Positions 17,205 to 25,346 of a stretch of DNA of 64,000 nucleotides are shown here, in pieces (position 1 is the stretch's first letter; each line of letters begins with the position of its first letter). The DNA is taken from the NCBI RefSeq assembly GCF_014189505.1, contig NZ_CP050303.1, forward strand, positions 434,001 through 498,000, read 5' to 3'. The notes beneath the pieces were generated by a model. It did not search any database. It was not told the origin of the DNA and was given only the letters and a program-made list of their open reading frames with translations. Origin of the DNA: Phyllobacterium sp. 628 (lineage in GTDB: Bacteria > Pseudomonadota > Alphaproteobacteria > Rhizobiales > Rhizobiaceae). The position numbers and the translations under genes were made by a program.

Positions 17205-18605
17205 TCAGGACGCGTTTAGTGCCAGCGTTCGCTGGCGTCCGACGAACTGGTAAGCAATTGCCAACAAACCGAACCAGATCGGGGCGACATAGAGCGCCAC
17301 GCGGGTTGATGGATCGAACCCAAGGAACACGGCGACCATAATCAGGAACGCAACCACGACCCAGTTTGCCACCGGCGCGCCGGGCATACGGAAGTCAACG
17401 CGCTTCGCCTTGCCCTGCGCCACGGCGCGGCGATAGCCAAGGTGCGCAATCATGATGATCGACCAGGTCCACAAGCTGCCCACCAGCGAAATACTGGTAA
17501 TCCAGATAAAGGCCTGTTTGGGCACGACGTAATTCAAGAGAACACCGATTGACATAACCGCCGCCGATGCGGTGATGCCATAAAACGGCACATGGTTGCG
17601 GCTGACCTTGCCGAAGATGCGCGGTGCCTGACCGGACCGGGCCAACGTGAACAGCATGCGGCCATTGCTGAAAATACCACTGTTGCATGACGACGCTGCA
17701 GCGGTAATAACCACAAAGTTGATCACGTCAGCAGCGATGCTCAGTCCCAGCTTATCGAACACGTATACGAAGGGGCTGACGTCCGGATTGAGCTGGTTCC
17801 ACGGCAACAGGGCCATGATGACGGCCAGTGCACCCAGATAGAAAATCAGGATACGCCAGATAATCCCATTGGTGGCGCGCGGAAGCACCTCCTCCGGATT
17901 CTCCGCTTCACCCGCTGTCACACCGATCAATTCAACGCCCTGATAGGCGAACATCACCATTTGCAGAGCTAGCACGGCCCCCATGATGCCAAAGGGCAGA
18001 AAGCCATCGTGTGCCCACAGATTGGAAAAACTTGCCTGTTGTCCCAGTTCGCCGATGCGAAAGACAATGATTGCCAATCCGCCTAGGATAAGCGCCACGA
18101 TCGTGACAACCTTGATGAGCGCAAACCAGAATTCCAGCTCACCGAACAGGCGCACCGCTACAACGTTGACGATGTACAGCACGGCCAATGTGATCAAGGC
18201 CGGAAGCCATTGTGGAATGTCCGGCAGCCAATAGTGGATATAGACACCAACGGCGGTGATTTCAGCCATCCCGATTACGACCCACATGAACCAATAGGAC
18301 CAGCCGGTGACAAACCCGGCGAATGGGCTGACATATTCTTCAGCGTAGGTGGCAAATGAACCCGCGACAGGCCTGTGCATCAGCAACTCGCCCAGCGCGC
18401 GCATGATGAAAAACACAGCGATGCCGCCGACGGCGTAACTGAGCAAAAGGCCTGGGCCGGCAGTCGAAATAGCCTTGCCCGAACCCAGAAACAGTCCAAC
18501 ACCGATCGCGCCACCGATGGCTATCATGTGGATGTGGCGACTCTTCAGCTTGCGGGCAAGATGGCCGTCATCCGGCGCATCCAGTGGTTGGCTGGGCGAA
18601 CTCAT
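17205..18605 (-). CDS. Amino-acid permease (APC superfamily)
   Basis: A 466-residue inner-membrane transporter with about 12 transmembrane helices. The first helix carries the APC signature HMIAIGGAIGVGLFLGSGKA (about 25-44), followed by GPGLLLSYAVGG and the helix 3 region GSFATYAEEYVSPFAGF. Late motifs include WRILIFYLGALAVIMALLPWNQL. It most resembles the amino-acid transporter (AAT) group that includes ProY, CycA, GabP and AnsP, proton symporters for single amino acids. Substrate is not predictable. An AGGAGGAGA ribosome site precedes the ATG. It stands alone, with a flavoprotein gene upstream on the same strand. Confidence 0.9.
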   Translation of the reverse strand: MSSPSQPLDAPDDGHLARKLKSRHIHMIAIGGAIGVGLFLGSGKAISTAGPGLLLSYAVGGIAVFFIMRALGELLMHRPVAGSFATYAEEYVSPFAGFVTGWSYWFMWVVIGMAEITAVGVYIHYWLPDIPQWLPALITLAVLYIVNVVAVRLFGELEFWFALIKVVTIVALILGGLAIIVFRIGELGQQASFSNLWAHDGFLPFGIMGAVLALQMVMFAYQGVELIGVTAGEAENPEEVLPRATNGIIWRILIFYLGALAVIMALLPWNQLNPDVSPFVYVFDKLGLSIAADVINFVVITAAASSCNSGIFSNGRMLFTLARSGQAPRIFGKVSRNHVPFYGITASAAVMSIGVLLNYVVPKQAFIWITSISLVGSLWTWSIIMIAHLGYRRAVAQGKAKRVDFRMPGAPVANWVVVAFLIMVAVFLGFDPSTRVALYVAPIWFGLLAIAYQFVGRQRTLALNAS

Positions 18606-18819
18606 AGCAGTATCTCCTCCTGGTCTATGATTAGATCGTCGACGCGACTCCCAAGTCGGCGGGATATTACAGAGATCGGGCGCAACTTGATCATCGTTTA
18701 GGTCAATATTATTGACCTATTGAAAAGATATTTGATGATAGATGACTTGCTTTATTGAAATGCAGGGATGCAGCGAGAACTTCAAATATGAAAACCCATC
18801 GCAAAATAAAGGCGGTTGC

Positions 18820-19962
18820 TCAGATCAAATCCAGATAAGTCACAAGTTCCCTGGCAGCCGCACCACCGGCGCGATTCGCCCCGATTGTCGATGCGGAAGT
18901 GCCGTAACCGACCAGATGAATACGCGGATCTTTGGCTACCTGCGTCGCCAACTTGCCGGCCATGAGAATACCGCCATTGTCTTCGCGGATTTGCAGCGGC
19001 GCCAGATGATCGAGGGAACTGCGGAACCCGGTGCACCAGAGAATGACATCGGCTCTTTTCTCGGTGCCGCCCGCCCAACGTACTCCCTCCTCGTATATTT
19101 CGTCGAACATTGGCAGGCGTTTAAGAACACCACGATCCCGTGCAGCTTCCAGCGCCGGCGTCCACGGTATGCCCGTAACCGACACAACAGAGCCCGGAAC
19201 GAGGCCACGGCGTACACGGTCTTCCACCATGGCAACCGCCAACCGGCCATCATCAGAAGTGAAGGGTCTGCTGCGGAACTGTGGTTCGTGACGCGTGACC
19301 CACGTGGTGGATGTCACGCGCGATATTTCATCCAGCAACTGCAAGGCGGATATTCCGCCACCCACGACGACGACATGTTTTCCAGCAAATTCATCGGCCG
19401 TGCGGTAATCGCGCGTATGCAACTGCTCACCTCTAAACGTGTCAGCGCCCGGATAGACCGGAATATACGGTGTTTCCCATGTGCCGGTGGCATTGATGAT
19501 ACCGCGCGCGGAAAAGACCCCTTGATCAGTCTCAACGCGAAAACGCCCGTCGCGCTCGCAGACCACTTTCACCGTCTGCGGCCGATAAACCGGTAGATCA
19601 AATTTCTGCTCATAGGCCGCATAATATTGCGGCACGGCTACGGAAGCCTTGACCTCTGCTCCCACATCAACCGCATCGGAAAACTGCATGCCGGGAAGAT
19701 CGTGAACCCGGTTCACTGTCGTTAATGTTAGAGATGGCCAGCGATATTGCCACGCCCCGCCTGCTTTGGCGGACTTATCCAGCACCAGATAGTTTTTCCA
19801 GGCCTTCAAACCGAGGTGATGCAGGTGATATGCTGATGAAAGGCCCGCTTGCCCGCCGCCAATGATAATAATATCGACTTTGAGAACTGTCCGGACATCG
19901 TTTATTTTAGCGCGAATGTCCAAGCTCGGGTCAGTTGAAGAGAGTGCGGGATCGGAAGGCAT
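18820..19962 (-). CDS. Flavin-containing monooxygenase-like NAD(P)/FAD oxidoreductase
   Basis: This is a 380-residue flavoprotein of the CzcO/FMO group. The FAD-binding motif GGGQAGLSSAYHL lies at about 37-49, an NADPH-binding motif GGGISALQLLDEISR near 201-215, and an ILWCTGFRSSLDHL motif near the C-terminus. The FMO fingerprint FxGxxxHxxxY is only partly kept (FRGEQLHTRDY), so Baeyer-Villiger-type or N/S-oxygenation activity is possible but unproven. The N-terminal 25 residues are variable and the start could be downstream. It lies alone between the amino-acid permease and a TetR locus. Confidence 0.82.
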   Translation of the reverse strand: MPSDPALSSTDPSLDIRAKINDVRTVLKVDIIIIGGGQAGLSSAYHLHHLGLKAWKNYLVLDKSAKAGGAWQYRWPSLTLTTVNRVHDLPGMQFSDAVDVGAEVKASVAVPQYYAAYEQKFDLPVYRPQTVKVVCERDGRFRVETDQGVFSARGIINATGTWETPYIPVYPGADTFRGEQLHTRDYRTADEFAGKHVVVVGGGISALQLLDEISRVTSTTWVTRHEPQFRSRPFTSDDGRLAVAMVEDRVRRGLVPGSVVSVTGIPWTPALEAARDRGVLKRLPMFDEIYEEGVRWAGGTEKRADVILWCTGFRSSLDHLAPLQIREDNGGILMAGKLATQVAKDPRIHLVGYGTSASTIGANRAGGAAARELVTYLDLI

Positions 19963-20178
19963 TCCCCATCATAAATCCCCAATGATAGAATTCAAGACAA
20001 CCGCTCACAATCGGTCATGCGGAAAATCCTAAAGGAGACTTGGGTGTAGTACGGCAGAGAAAAGCGCAAGCAGCCTGCAAACCCTGCGAAGTGGATGTCT
20101 ATATCTTGGAAAAGACGGGTCGATCGTAAGAGGCGAAATCGACGTCAGATTTGAAAATTATTACCCTGTTCAATGGCG

Positions 20179-20211
20179 ATGCATGCGCGAGTTGAGCACC
20201 CGCGCATGCAT
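20179..20211. repeat. Perfect 11-bp inverted repeat downstream of small gene
   Basis: ATGCATGCGCG is repeated inverted 11 bases later. It lies 16 bases past the stop of the 84-residue gene on the minus strand. There is no clear U-tract in either direction, so it is a possible terminator or mRNA-stabilising hairpin. Confidence 0.5.
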
Positions 20212-20226
20212 AAAGTCTCGATTCTG

Positions 20227-20481
20227 TTACGCCACACCTTCGCAGCCAGCGGCTGGAATACGGGTGCCAGATAAGAGCGCATTGTCGGGCTCCAGGATCA
20301 CATCGGGAGCGGCGGCACGCTGCCATTCGACGGCTGCGACCTTTTGGAAATTTCTGCGGGCCACAGATTTCATAAGGAGCTCAAACTCTTTACGGGTCAC
20401 GTGATCAGCGTTCATGACGGCGTTGATCATGGGATCCGACAGGGCTTCGGCAATAGTAAGATCGGCATATGTCTGTGGCAT
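20227..20481 (-). CDS. Small conserved-looking hypothetical protein, 84 residues
   Basis: I do not recognise a named family. The protein begins MPQTYADLTIAEALSDPMINAVMNAD and continues VTRKEFELLMKSVARR; it is helical, with no signal peptide or transmembrane helix. The start at 20481 is supported by an AAGGAG site 6 bases upstream; a start at 20505 would put that site inside the coding region. It is divergent from a TetR regulator whose two operators lie in the shared 162-bp gap, so it is the most obvious regulated target. That context suggests a small stress- or ligand-induced protein. Confidence 0.65.
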   Translation of the reverse strand: MPQTYADLTIAEALSDPMINAVMNADHVTRKEFELLMKSVARRNFQKVAAVEWQRAAAPDVILEPDNALLSGTRIPAAGCEGVA

Positions 20482-20599
20482 GATGCACTCCTTCTCCGCG
20501 GTCATTGAACCGCAACTCCATGTAAGAAATTAAATCTGTTTTTCTTGTGACCTTGTTCAAAAGCCAATTGGTAAAAATTGACAGGAGAACCAAATGCGT

Positions 20600-20639
20600 G
20601 TTACCGGTAAGTAACAACCCCTAGTTACTGGACGGTAAC
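20600..20639. promoter_or_regulatory. Twin TetR-type operators, GTTAC-N6-GTAAC
   Basis: Two palindromes of identical design lie at 20600-20615 and 20624-20639, each GTTAC, six bases, GTAAC. They are offset by 24 bp and end 4 bases before the TetR start codon. Tandem dimeric sites this close to the start fit autorepression and control of the divergent small gene. Confidence 0.75.
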
Positions 20640-20643
20640 ATTC

Positions 20644-21282
20644 ATGTCAAGCGCACTGATGCGGAAAACGCAAACACCATCTCACGATGGTGTTACGACA
20701 GCTGAATCTGAGAATACCCGCCTGCCCCCACGCGATCGAATTATAGCCAGCGCAATTGATCTCTTTCGGCAGCAAGGCATTAAAGGTGTCGGCGTCGATG
20801 CGATTGCCGAAGCGGCAGACTCCAACAAGATGACTCTCTATCGTCACTTCGGGTCAAAAGATGATCTGATTTGCGAGTGTCTCAAGAAAACGTCGGCACG
20901 TCGTGAACAGATTTGGCGTGATCTCGAGGCTGCCCATCCCAATGATCCTATCGGTCAGGTGCGTGGCTGGATCGAAGAAGCAGCTGAACGCATTTTTAGC
21001 GATCCTCGCGGCTGTGATCTTGCCAATGCTGCGGTCGAGTTAAGGGAAGCAAACCATCCGGCTTTACAATTGATTATAGAAGCCAAAAAGGCGCATATGG
21101 AACGCCTTATCAATCTTTGTCGTGCTGCCGGAATAAAACAGCCGGAACAATTGACAGATGCTCTTGTTTTGTTGGTCGAAGGTGCCCGGGTTTGCAGCCA
21201 AAGCGCTGGCATCGAAGGCCCGCAGCAACAATTGAAACGCGCGTGTGATGCGATGATTGCTGCCTATTCCCCAGACAGTTAA
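20644..21282 (+). CDS. TetR/AcrR-family transcriptional regulator
   Basis: A 212-residue regulator. The N-terminal helix-turn-helix spans about residues 31-72 (RIIASAIDLFRQQGIKGVGVDAIAEAADSNKMTLYRHFGSKDDL split by the usual turns), with a variable all-helical ligand domain after it (ANAAVELREANHPALQLIIEAKKAHMERLI). A 30-residue unstructured tail precedes the HTH. Two perfect-design operators sit directly upstream, so it probably controls itself and the divergent 84-residue gene. No enzyme or pump lies next to it. Confidence 0.9.
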   Translation: MSSALMRKTQTPSHDGVTTAESENTRLPPRDRIIASAIDLFRQQGIKGVGVDAIAEAADSNKMTLYRHFGSKDDLICECLKKTSARREQIWRDLEAAHPNDPIGQVRGWIEEAAERIFSDPRGCDLANAAVELREANHPALQLIIEAKKAHMERLINLCRAAGIKQPEQLTDALVLLVEGARVCSQSAGIEGPQQQLKRACDAMIAAYSPDS

Positions 21283-21576
21283 AGCCACCATTTTGATTGA
21301 GTAACGCCAGCCTTGACGCGCCGGCCTGCCCTCATCTGCCATCACTGGAACCCGGCACAAGCCGGTTAACGTCTATCGGCGCAGATCCTCACAATCCTCT
21401 TTGATCTGCGCCATTACCCCCCTCTCTTGCACACTTCACGCAGTTGTTATTGGAGCAAGCTGCCAAACCGCACAGATTACACAAATTTAATTTGCTAGTC
21501 CCCCCACAGTGGACAAAGACATTGTCACTAGTGGCAGGCTCGCAATCGATAACAATCCGGATAGAGAATTGATCGA

Positions 21577-22524
21577 ATGGGAATTGCATTCATGAATGGC
21601 AGCATGCCAGAGACGCTTCCCGGCATCAGCCACGAAACCCGTTCGCAATGGTTATTGCAGAGGGTGGCTATTCTTCGCCGCAATCCCAATTTTGGTGCTG
21701 CTGCGAATGAGTATGCGCTTGGCGCTGTCGGTGTCTTTGAAGGACGCTACATGGCCAACAAAGTGATGGCCAATGTCGCGCGGCAAGTCATCTGCATGTC
21801 CGTTCTTGCCCTGCACTTCACACGAACCAACGGAAACCACGGCGCTACGATTTCAAGCATTCAGAACATTACGTCTGCTTTGGGATTGTGCAGTAAGAAC
21901 ACGACGGCAGCGACGATAGATCTTCTCGAAAACATCGGTCTTGTCACGCGGGTACCAGACGAAAGCGATCACCGGAATCATTTGATACAGCCGACCAATA
22001 AGCTGATTTATGGTATCCGGAGAATCATCGGAATTACCTTCAACGCCGCCGGCAAGCTTTTTCCCTTGCGGCAGTATCAGCAGCTGATTGATGGGCCGGA
22101 CGATTTTATGGAGCGCTATTTTGCCTCCAGCCTTCATTCGCTGCTCAACGTCAGTTCAATGCTTTCTGAACTCCACAGTTCTCAGCTTTTTGCCATCAGT
22201 GATGGCGGCGGCGTGCTCCTTTGCAAACTGATGTCGCTGAAAAAACTCGATGCTCCGGAGAACGAGAATTTCGTCTGTTTCCCCTATGACGAGATCGGGA
22301 ATCTCTACGGTGTTTCCAGAACCCATATCCGGCGCTTGATGAAACGCGCTGAGGTCGAAGGCCTTGTTCGATTGCTCGAAGACGGCGGGCGCAAGATCGA
22401 GATATTGCCCACCCTCAACGATGTCTTCGAGAATATGGTTGCGGCACATATTGCCAGAGCGCAATTCGATATTCACTTGGCCAATCAAGATTTCGACCTA
22501 CTTCCTGTCGATCTTTACGCCTAA
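21577..22524 (+). CDS. Putative regulator with two helix-turn-helix-like regions, 315 residues
   Basis: I do not recognise a named family. Two regions look DNA-binding. A MarR-like winged-helix segment (TISSIQNITSALGLCSKNTTAATIDLLENIGLVTRV) spans about 90-125, and a Crp-like helix-turn-helix (CFPYDEIGNLYGVSRTHIRRLMKRAEVEGLVRL) lies near 235-267. Between them is a helical region without cofactor motifs. There is no signal peptide or membrane segment, so it is likely a cytosolic transcription factor. ATG 21577 is used; ATG 21592 and 21604 are in frame and possible. It is followed by the porin on the same strand after 600 bp of noncoding DNA rich in repeats, which makes the porin a candidate target. 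Confidence 0.6.
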   Translation: MGIAFMNGSMPETLPGISHETRSQWLLQRVAILRRNPNFGAAANEYALGAVGVFEGRYMANKVMANVARQVICMSVLALHFTRTNGNHGATISSIQNITSALGLCSKNTTAATIDLLENIGLVTRVPDESDHRNHLIQPTNKLIYGIRRIIGITFNAAGKLFPLRQYQQLIDGPDDFMERYFASSLHSLLNVSSMLSELHSSQLFAISDGGGVLLCKLMSLKKLDAPENENFVCFPYDEIGNLYGVSRTHIRRLMKRAEVEGLVRLLEDGGRKIEILPTLNDVFENMVAAHIARAQFDIHLANQDFDLLPVDLYA

Positions 22525-22542
22525 AGCAAGTTTTGCTTTAGG
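22520..22542 (+). terminator. Hairpin overlapping the stop codon of the two-HTH gene
   Basis: CCTAAAGCAA pairs perfectly with TTGCTTTAGG around a 3-base loop. The TAA stop lies inside the left arm. No T-run follows, so it may stabilise the mRNA end rather than terminate. Confidence 0.4.
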
Positions 22543-22600
22543 GCCCGACCTCGGTCTCTGCTAATTCCCCAACGTTCCATTTCACCAGTATAAATAAAAT

Positions 22601-22625
22601 GACCCTGCCTTCGAAAGGCAGGGTC
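22601..22625. terminator. Bidirectional intrinsic terminator
   Basis: GACCCTGCCTT pairs perfectly with AAGGCAGGGTC around a CGA loop. It is followed by TTTGAGTATT on the plus strand and ATTTTATTTAT on the minus strand. It ends the two-HTH gene transcript and could stop antisense transcription from the porin side. Confidence 0.8.
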
Positions 22626-22734
22626 TTTGAGTATTGACTGGAGATCAACTGAACTCAATTGCCTTCTTGCCAAGAGCAGTCCTTCTACGCTGACGAGAAT
22701 GAGCACATACACGTTGCATCCAATTTTTTGGGTA

Positions 22735-22769
22735 GTCAAAGGACATAACTGGTGGCTTTTTGCTACCAA
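22735..22769 (+). repeat. 35-bp inverted repeat, left arm
   Basis: The arm begins with the 20-mer GTCAAAGGACATAACTGGTG, then five bases, then TTGCTACCAA. The opposite-orientation copy lies at 23005-23039 and matches at 31 of 35 positions by eye, with all mismatches in the central five. No coding function is seen here. Confidence 0.85.
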
Positions 22770-23004
22770 ATTCAAGATGCATTTCCTGCGGAAAAGCGCC
22801 GCTGCGAAGAAAAAACACTTACCCGGCTTAACCGGATCCGATCGTGCGGATAAAACGATAAACTCACGTTCTTCTTACAAAAAAGTGATTTGCTAATCCA
22901 AACGCCAGATCGCGCAGGGGTTTGAAAACGATTGCCGATCACAAAGAGATGTCAGATTGAAATTTTTGGCAAAACACAGATGTAGCAAATTAGCAACATC
23001 ACAC
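22770..23004. other. Noncoding segment between the inverted repeat arms upstream of the porin
   Basis: This 235-bp stretch holds no convincing gene. It contains repeated TTGCTA/TAGCAA words, including TTTGCTAATCC near 22888 and TAGCAAATTAGCAAC at 22983-22997, also found in the arms. These look like regulatory sites for the porin rather than coding sequence. Short open frames here overlap the repeats and show no codon bias. Confidence 0.5.
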
Positions 23005-23039
23005 TTGGTAGCAATATAGCACCAGTTATGTCCTTTGAC
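23005..23039 (-). repeat. 35-bp inverted repeat, right arm
   Basis: Reverse-complement copy of 22735-22769. Its right end runs into TTTGACC (23035-23041), which resembles a -35 hexamer reading towards the porin gene. Confidence 0.85.
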
Positions 23040-23124
23040 CAAAGGGGTACCAAAGTAAGACATAAGTGAGGCACAGCGCATTGGGACGCTTGCTTTAACA
23101 ATTGATCCGTAACTGGAGATCGAC

Positions 23125-24237
23125 ATGAATATCAAGAGTCTTCTTCTCGGCACCGCTGCCGCACTTGTTGTGGTATCGGGAGCACGCGCTGCAGATGCAG
23201 TCGTTGTGGCCGAACCTGAAGCCGTCGAGTATGTGAAAGTTTGCGACGCATACGGTGCCGGCTTCTTCTACATTCCTGGAACTGAGACATGCCTGAAGAT
23301 CGGCGGCTATCTGCGTGCTGACATTAAGGGTGGCGACAATGTGTACACCGGCGGTCACATCAACAACGGTAGTGATCCGAACGGTGATGGCACATATAAC
23401 TTCCAGACACGTGCCACAGTCCGTTTCGACGCACGTTCGGAAACAGAACTCGGCACGCTGCGTTCATACATCGAGACCCGTTTCAACTATACAAACGGAA
23501 ACAATGACACGTCCATTCCGAATGCGTTCCTCGAACTCGGCGGTTTCCGCATCGGTGTTGCCGATGAAATCTTCGGTTCGTGGGTCGGTTATGCCGGCGA
23601 TATCATCAACGACGACGTGATCCAGTACAACAGCTTTGCCAGCAATCAGGTCAGCTACACCTACACCGGCGGAAATGGCTTCTCGGCCATCATCGCGGCT
23701 GAACAGGGTGAAGCTGAAAACTTGAATGGTCAAAACTACGATTATCGCATTGATGATTACATGCCACACGCTCTTATCGGTGCGAAGTGGGAACAGAGCT
23801 GGGGTAAGATCTCGGGTATCGCTGGTTACGATTCTGCTGTCGAAGAGTGGGGCTTCAAGGCTCGCTTGGACGTGAAGATCACAGATGCGGTCACAGCCTG
23901 GGTCATGGGCGCTTACCAGACCAACTACGACGACCGGTCCTTCAGCACCAACCTGAATCGTAACTGGTTCGGCACGTGGGAAGGTGATTATGCTATCTGG
24001 GGTGGTTTGGCTGCCAAGGTTTCCGACAAGGCAACCGTGAACGCTCAGGTTGCTTACGAAGAAGAGGGCACAATTGCTGCTGCTTTGAACGTAGCCTACC
24101 AGATTGTTCCTGGCTTCACGATCACCCCGGAAATCAACTACACCAAGTTCGATGGCGAGCGTAAGGCTTACTCCCTCGCTCATGATGGCAATGACGATGC
24201 TTTTGGTGGCGTCATCCGCTTCCAGCGCAACTTCTAA
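23125..24237 (+). CDS. Outer-membrane porin (porin_2 family, Omp2b-like)
   Basis: A 370-residue alphaproteobacterial trimeric porin that lets small polar solutes cross the outer membrane. The signal peptide is MNIKSLLLGTAAALVVVSGARA (residues 1-22). The mature N-terminus has the family-defining block VKVCDAYGAGFFYIPGTETCLKIGGYLRADIKGG (about 38-71), with two cysteines expected to form a disulfide. Alternating beta strands follow and the chain ends in FQRNF with a terminal Phe for barrel assembly. A GGAG site 8 bases before the ATG supports the start. It closely resembles Brucella/Ochrobactrum Omp2-type porins. A strong terminator follows; upstream lies a 600-bp gap with the inverted repeat. 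Confidence 0.93.
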   Translation: MNIKSLLLGTAAALVVVSGARAADAVVVAEPEAVEYVKVCDAYGAGFFYIPGTETCLKIGGYLRADIKGGDNVYTGGHINNGSDPNGDGTYNFQTRATVRFDARSETELGTLRSYIETRFNYTNGNNDTSIPNAFLELGGFRIGVADEIFGSWVGYAGDIINDDVIQYNSFASNQVSYTYTGGNGFSAIIAAEQGEAENLNGQNYDYRIDDYMPHALIGAKWEQSWGKISGIAGYDSAVEEWGFKARLDVKITDAVTAWVMGAYQTNYDDRSFSTNLNRNWFGTWEGDYAIWGGLAAKVSDKATVNAQVAYEEEGTIAAALNVAYQIVPGFTITPEINYTKFDGERKAYSLAHDGNDDAFGGVIRFQRNF

Positions 24238-24255
24238 TATCGGATACAGCATAAG

Positions 24256-24277
24256 TCCGGGGCCTATCGGCCCCGGA
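24256..24277 (+). terminator. Intrinsic terminator of the porin gene
   Basis: TCCGGGGCC, a TATC loop and GGCCCCGGA are followed by TTTTCTATTT. It also separates the porin from the convergent CoA-transferase gene. Confidence 0.88.
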
Positions 24278-24281
24278 TTTT

Positions 24282-25334
24282 CTATTTGTCGGGCACCAGA
24301 GCCGAGAAGCGTGGCGCCGCACTTGCCTCGATCAAACCCGAAGCGGTGTGTTGATAGATGGCGCGATCCCGGTTGTGGGGATGATCAACAGCTTCTGCGA
24401 TGCTCAAAACTGGCGCAAAGCAGACGTCAGTGCCCTCAAGCAATGCAGACCAATAGTTCTGTGGTTGGCTGGCAAACAATGCCTCGAAGCGTGCCTTCAA
24501 GGCGGGCCATTGTGTCCGGTCATATTGCGATGCCGGATCGACGTCATGAAACCCGAGCTTGCTCAGCAATAACGCATAGAACTGGGTTTCCAGTGCTCCG
24601 ATTGTTATGAAGCGGCCATCGGCACACGCATAAGTGTCGTAAAATGGCGAGTCATGAAACGGACTTGGGACGGGTCCATCGATCTGCCCAGTGGCGCGCG
24701 CCAGTTGCACAATCGCACCGAGCATCGCAACCACGTCAACGATCGCGGCATCAACAACCCGTCCAATGCCGGATGAGCGCGCGTCAAAAACAGCACTGAT
24801 CAATCCAAAGCAGAGACCAAGGGCTCCAGCGGCGTCCCCCATGATTGTGGGCGGAACAACGGGGGCTTCACCAGTTCGGGCTGCTAGCGAAAGCATCCCG
24901 GTAAGGGCAAGGTAATTGAGATCATGACCGGCTGTCTGGGCCAAAGGCCCGGTTTGCCCCCAACCCGTCATACGTCCATAGACAAGGCGCGGATTGCGTT
25001 CGGCACAATGGGCTGGACCCAACCCCAGCCGCTCCATGACACCCGGCCTGTTGGCCTCAATTAAAGCGTCCGCATTTGCAATCAACGCCAAAGCCTTGTC
25101 GACGCCTTCCTGACTTTTGAGATCCAGCGTGATGACAGTCTTGTTGCGCCGCAGCGGGTTGTCATCCGTGTCGCCAAATTCACGCATGACTTGTTGTGAA
25201 CCTGGACGGGCAATGACCGTCACGTGCGCGCCCAGATCGGCCAGCATACGACCAGCGAGCGGTCCCGGGCCGATCCCCTCAAACTCGACCACACGCAGAT
25301 TATGCAACGGATGTTGTATCAACGCATCTGTCAT
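24282..25334 (-). CDS. CaiB/BaiF-family CoA-transferase or alpha-methylacyl-CoA racemase
   Basis: A 350-residue family III CoA-transferase-like protein. It starts LRVVEFEGIGPGPLAGRMLADLGAHV (about 13-38), the N-terminal fold of the family, and continues with NRPGVMERLGLGP, GWGQTGPLAQTAGHDLNYLALTG (about 125-147) and a SPFYDTYACADGRFI block. The length and the GHDLNYLALTG block fit AMACR-type racemases (about 360-380 residues) somewhat better than formyl-CoA transferases (about 430). It would act on acyl-CoA esters in the cytosol. It is 12 bases downstream of the RND pump gene on the same strand, an unexpected pairing that may simply be read-through. Confidence 0.85.
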   Translation of the reverse strand: MTDALIQHPLHNLRVVEFEGIGPGPLAGRMLADLGAHVTVIARPGSQQVMREFGDTDDNPLRRNKTVITLDLKSQEGVDKALALIANADALIEANRPGVMERLGLGPAHCAERNPRLVYGRMTGWGQTGPLAQTAGHDLNYLALTGMLSLAARTGEAPVVPPTIMGDAAGALGLCFGLISAVFDARSSGIGRVVDAAIVDVVAMLGAIVQLARATGQIDGPVPSPFHDSPFYDTYACADGRFITIGALETQFYALLLSKLGFHDVDPASQYDRTQWPALKARFEALFASQPQNYWSALLEGTDVCFAPVLSIAEAVDHPHNRDRAIYQHTASGLIEASAAPRFSALVPDK

Positions 25335-25346
25335 CGCATGATCCGC

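Noticed and set aside
22735..23039. Complete insertion sequence
   Set aside because: Only 305 bp with inverted arms, no transposase frame and no visible target-site duplication.
22627..23153. Short open frames on both strands between the two-HTH gene and the porin, both reading VKGHNW
   Set aside because: The shared peptide arises from the 35-bp inverted DNA repeat read on each strand; no ribosome sites or codon bias support genes.
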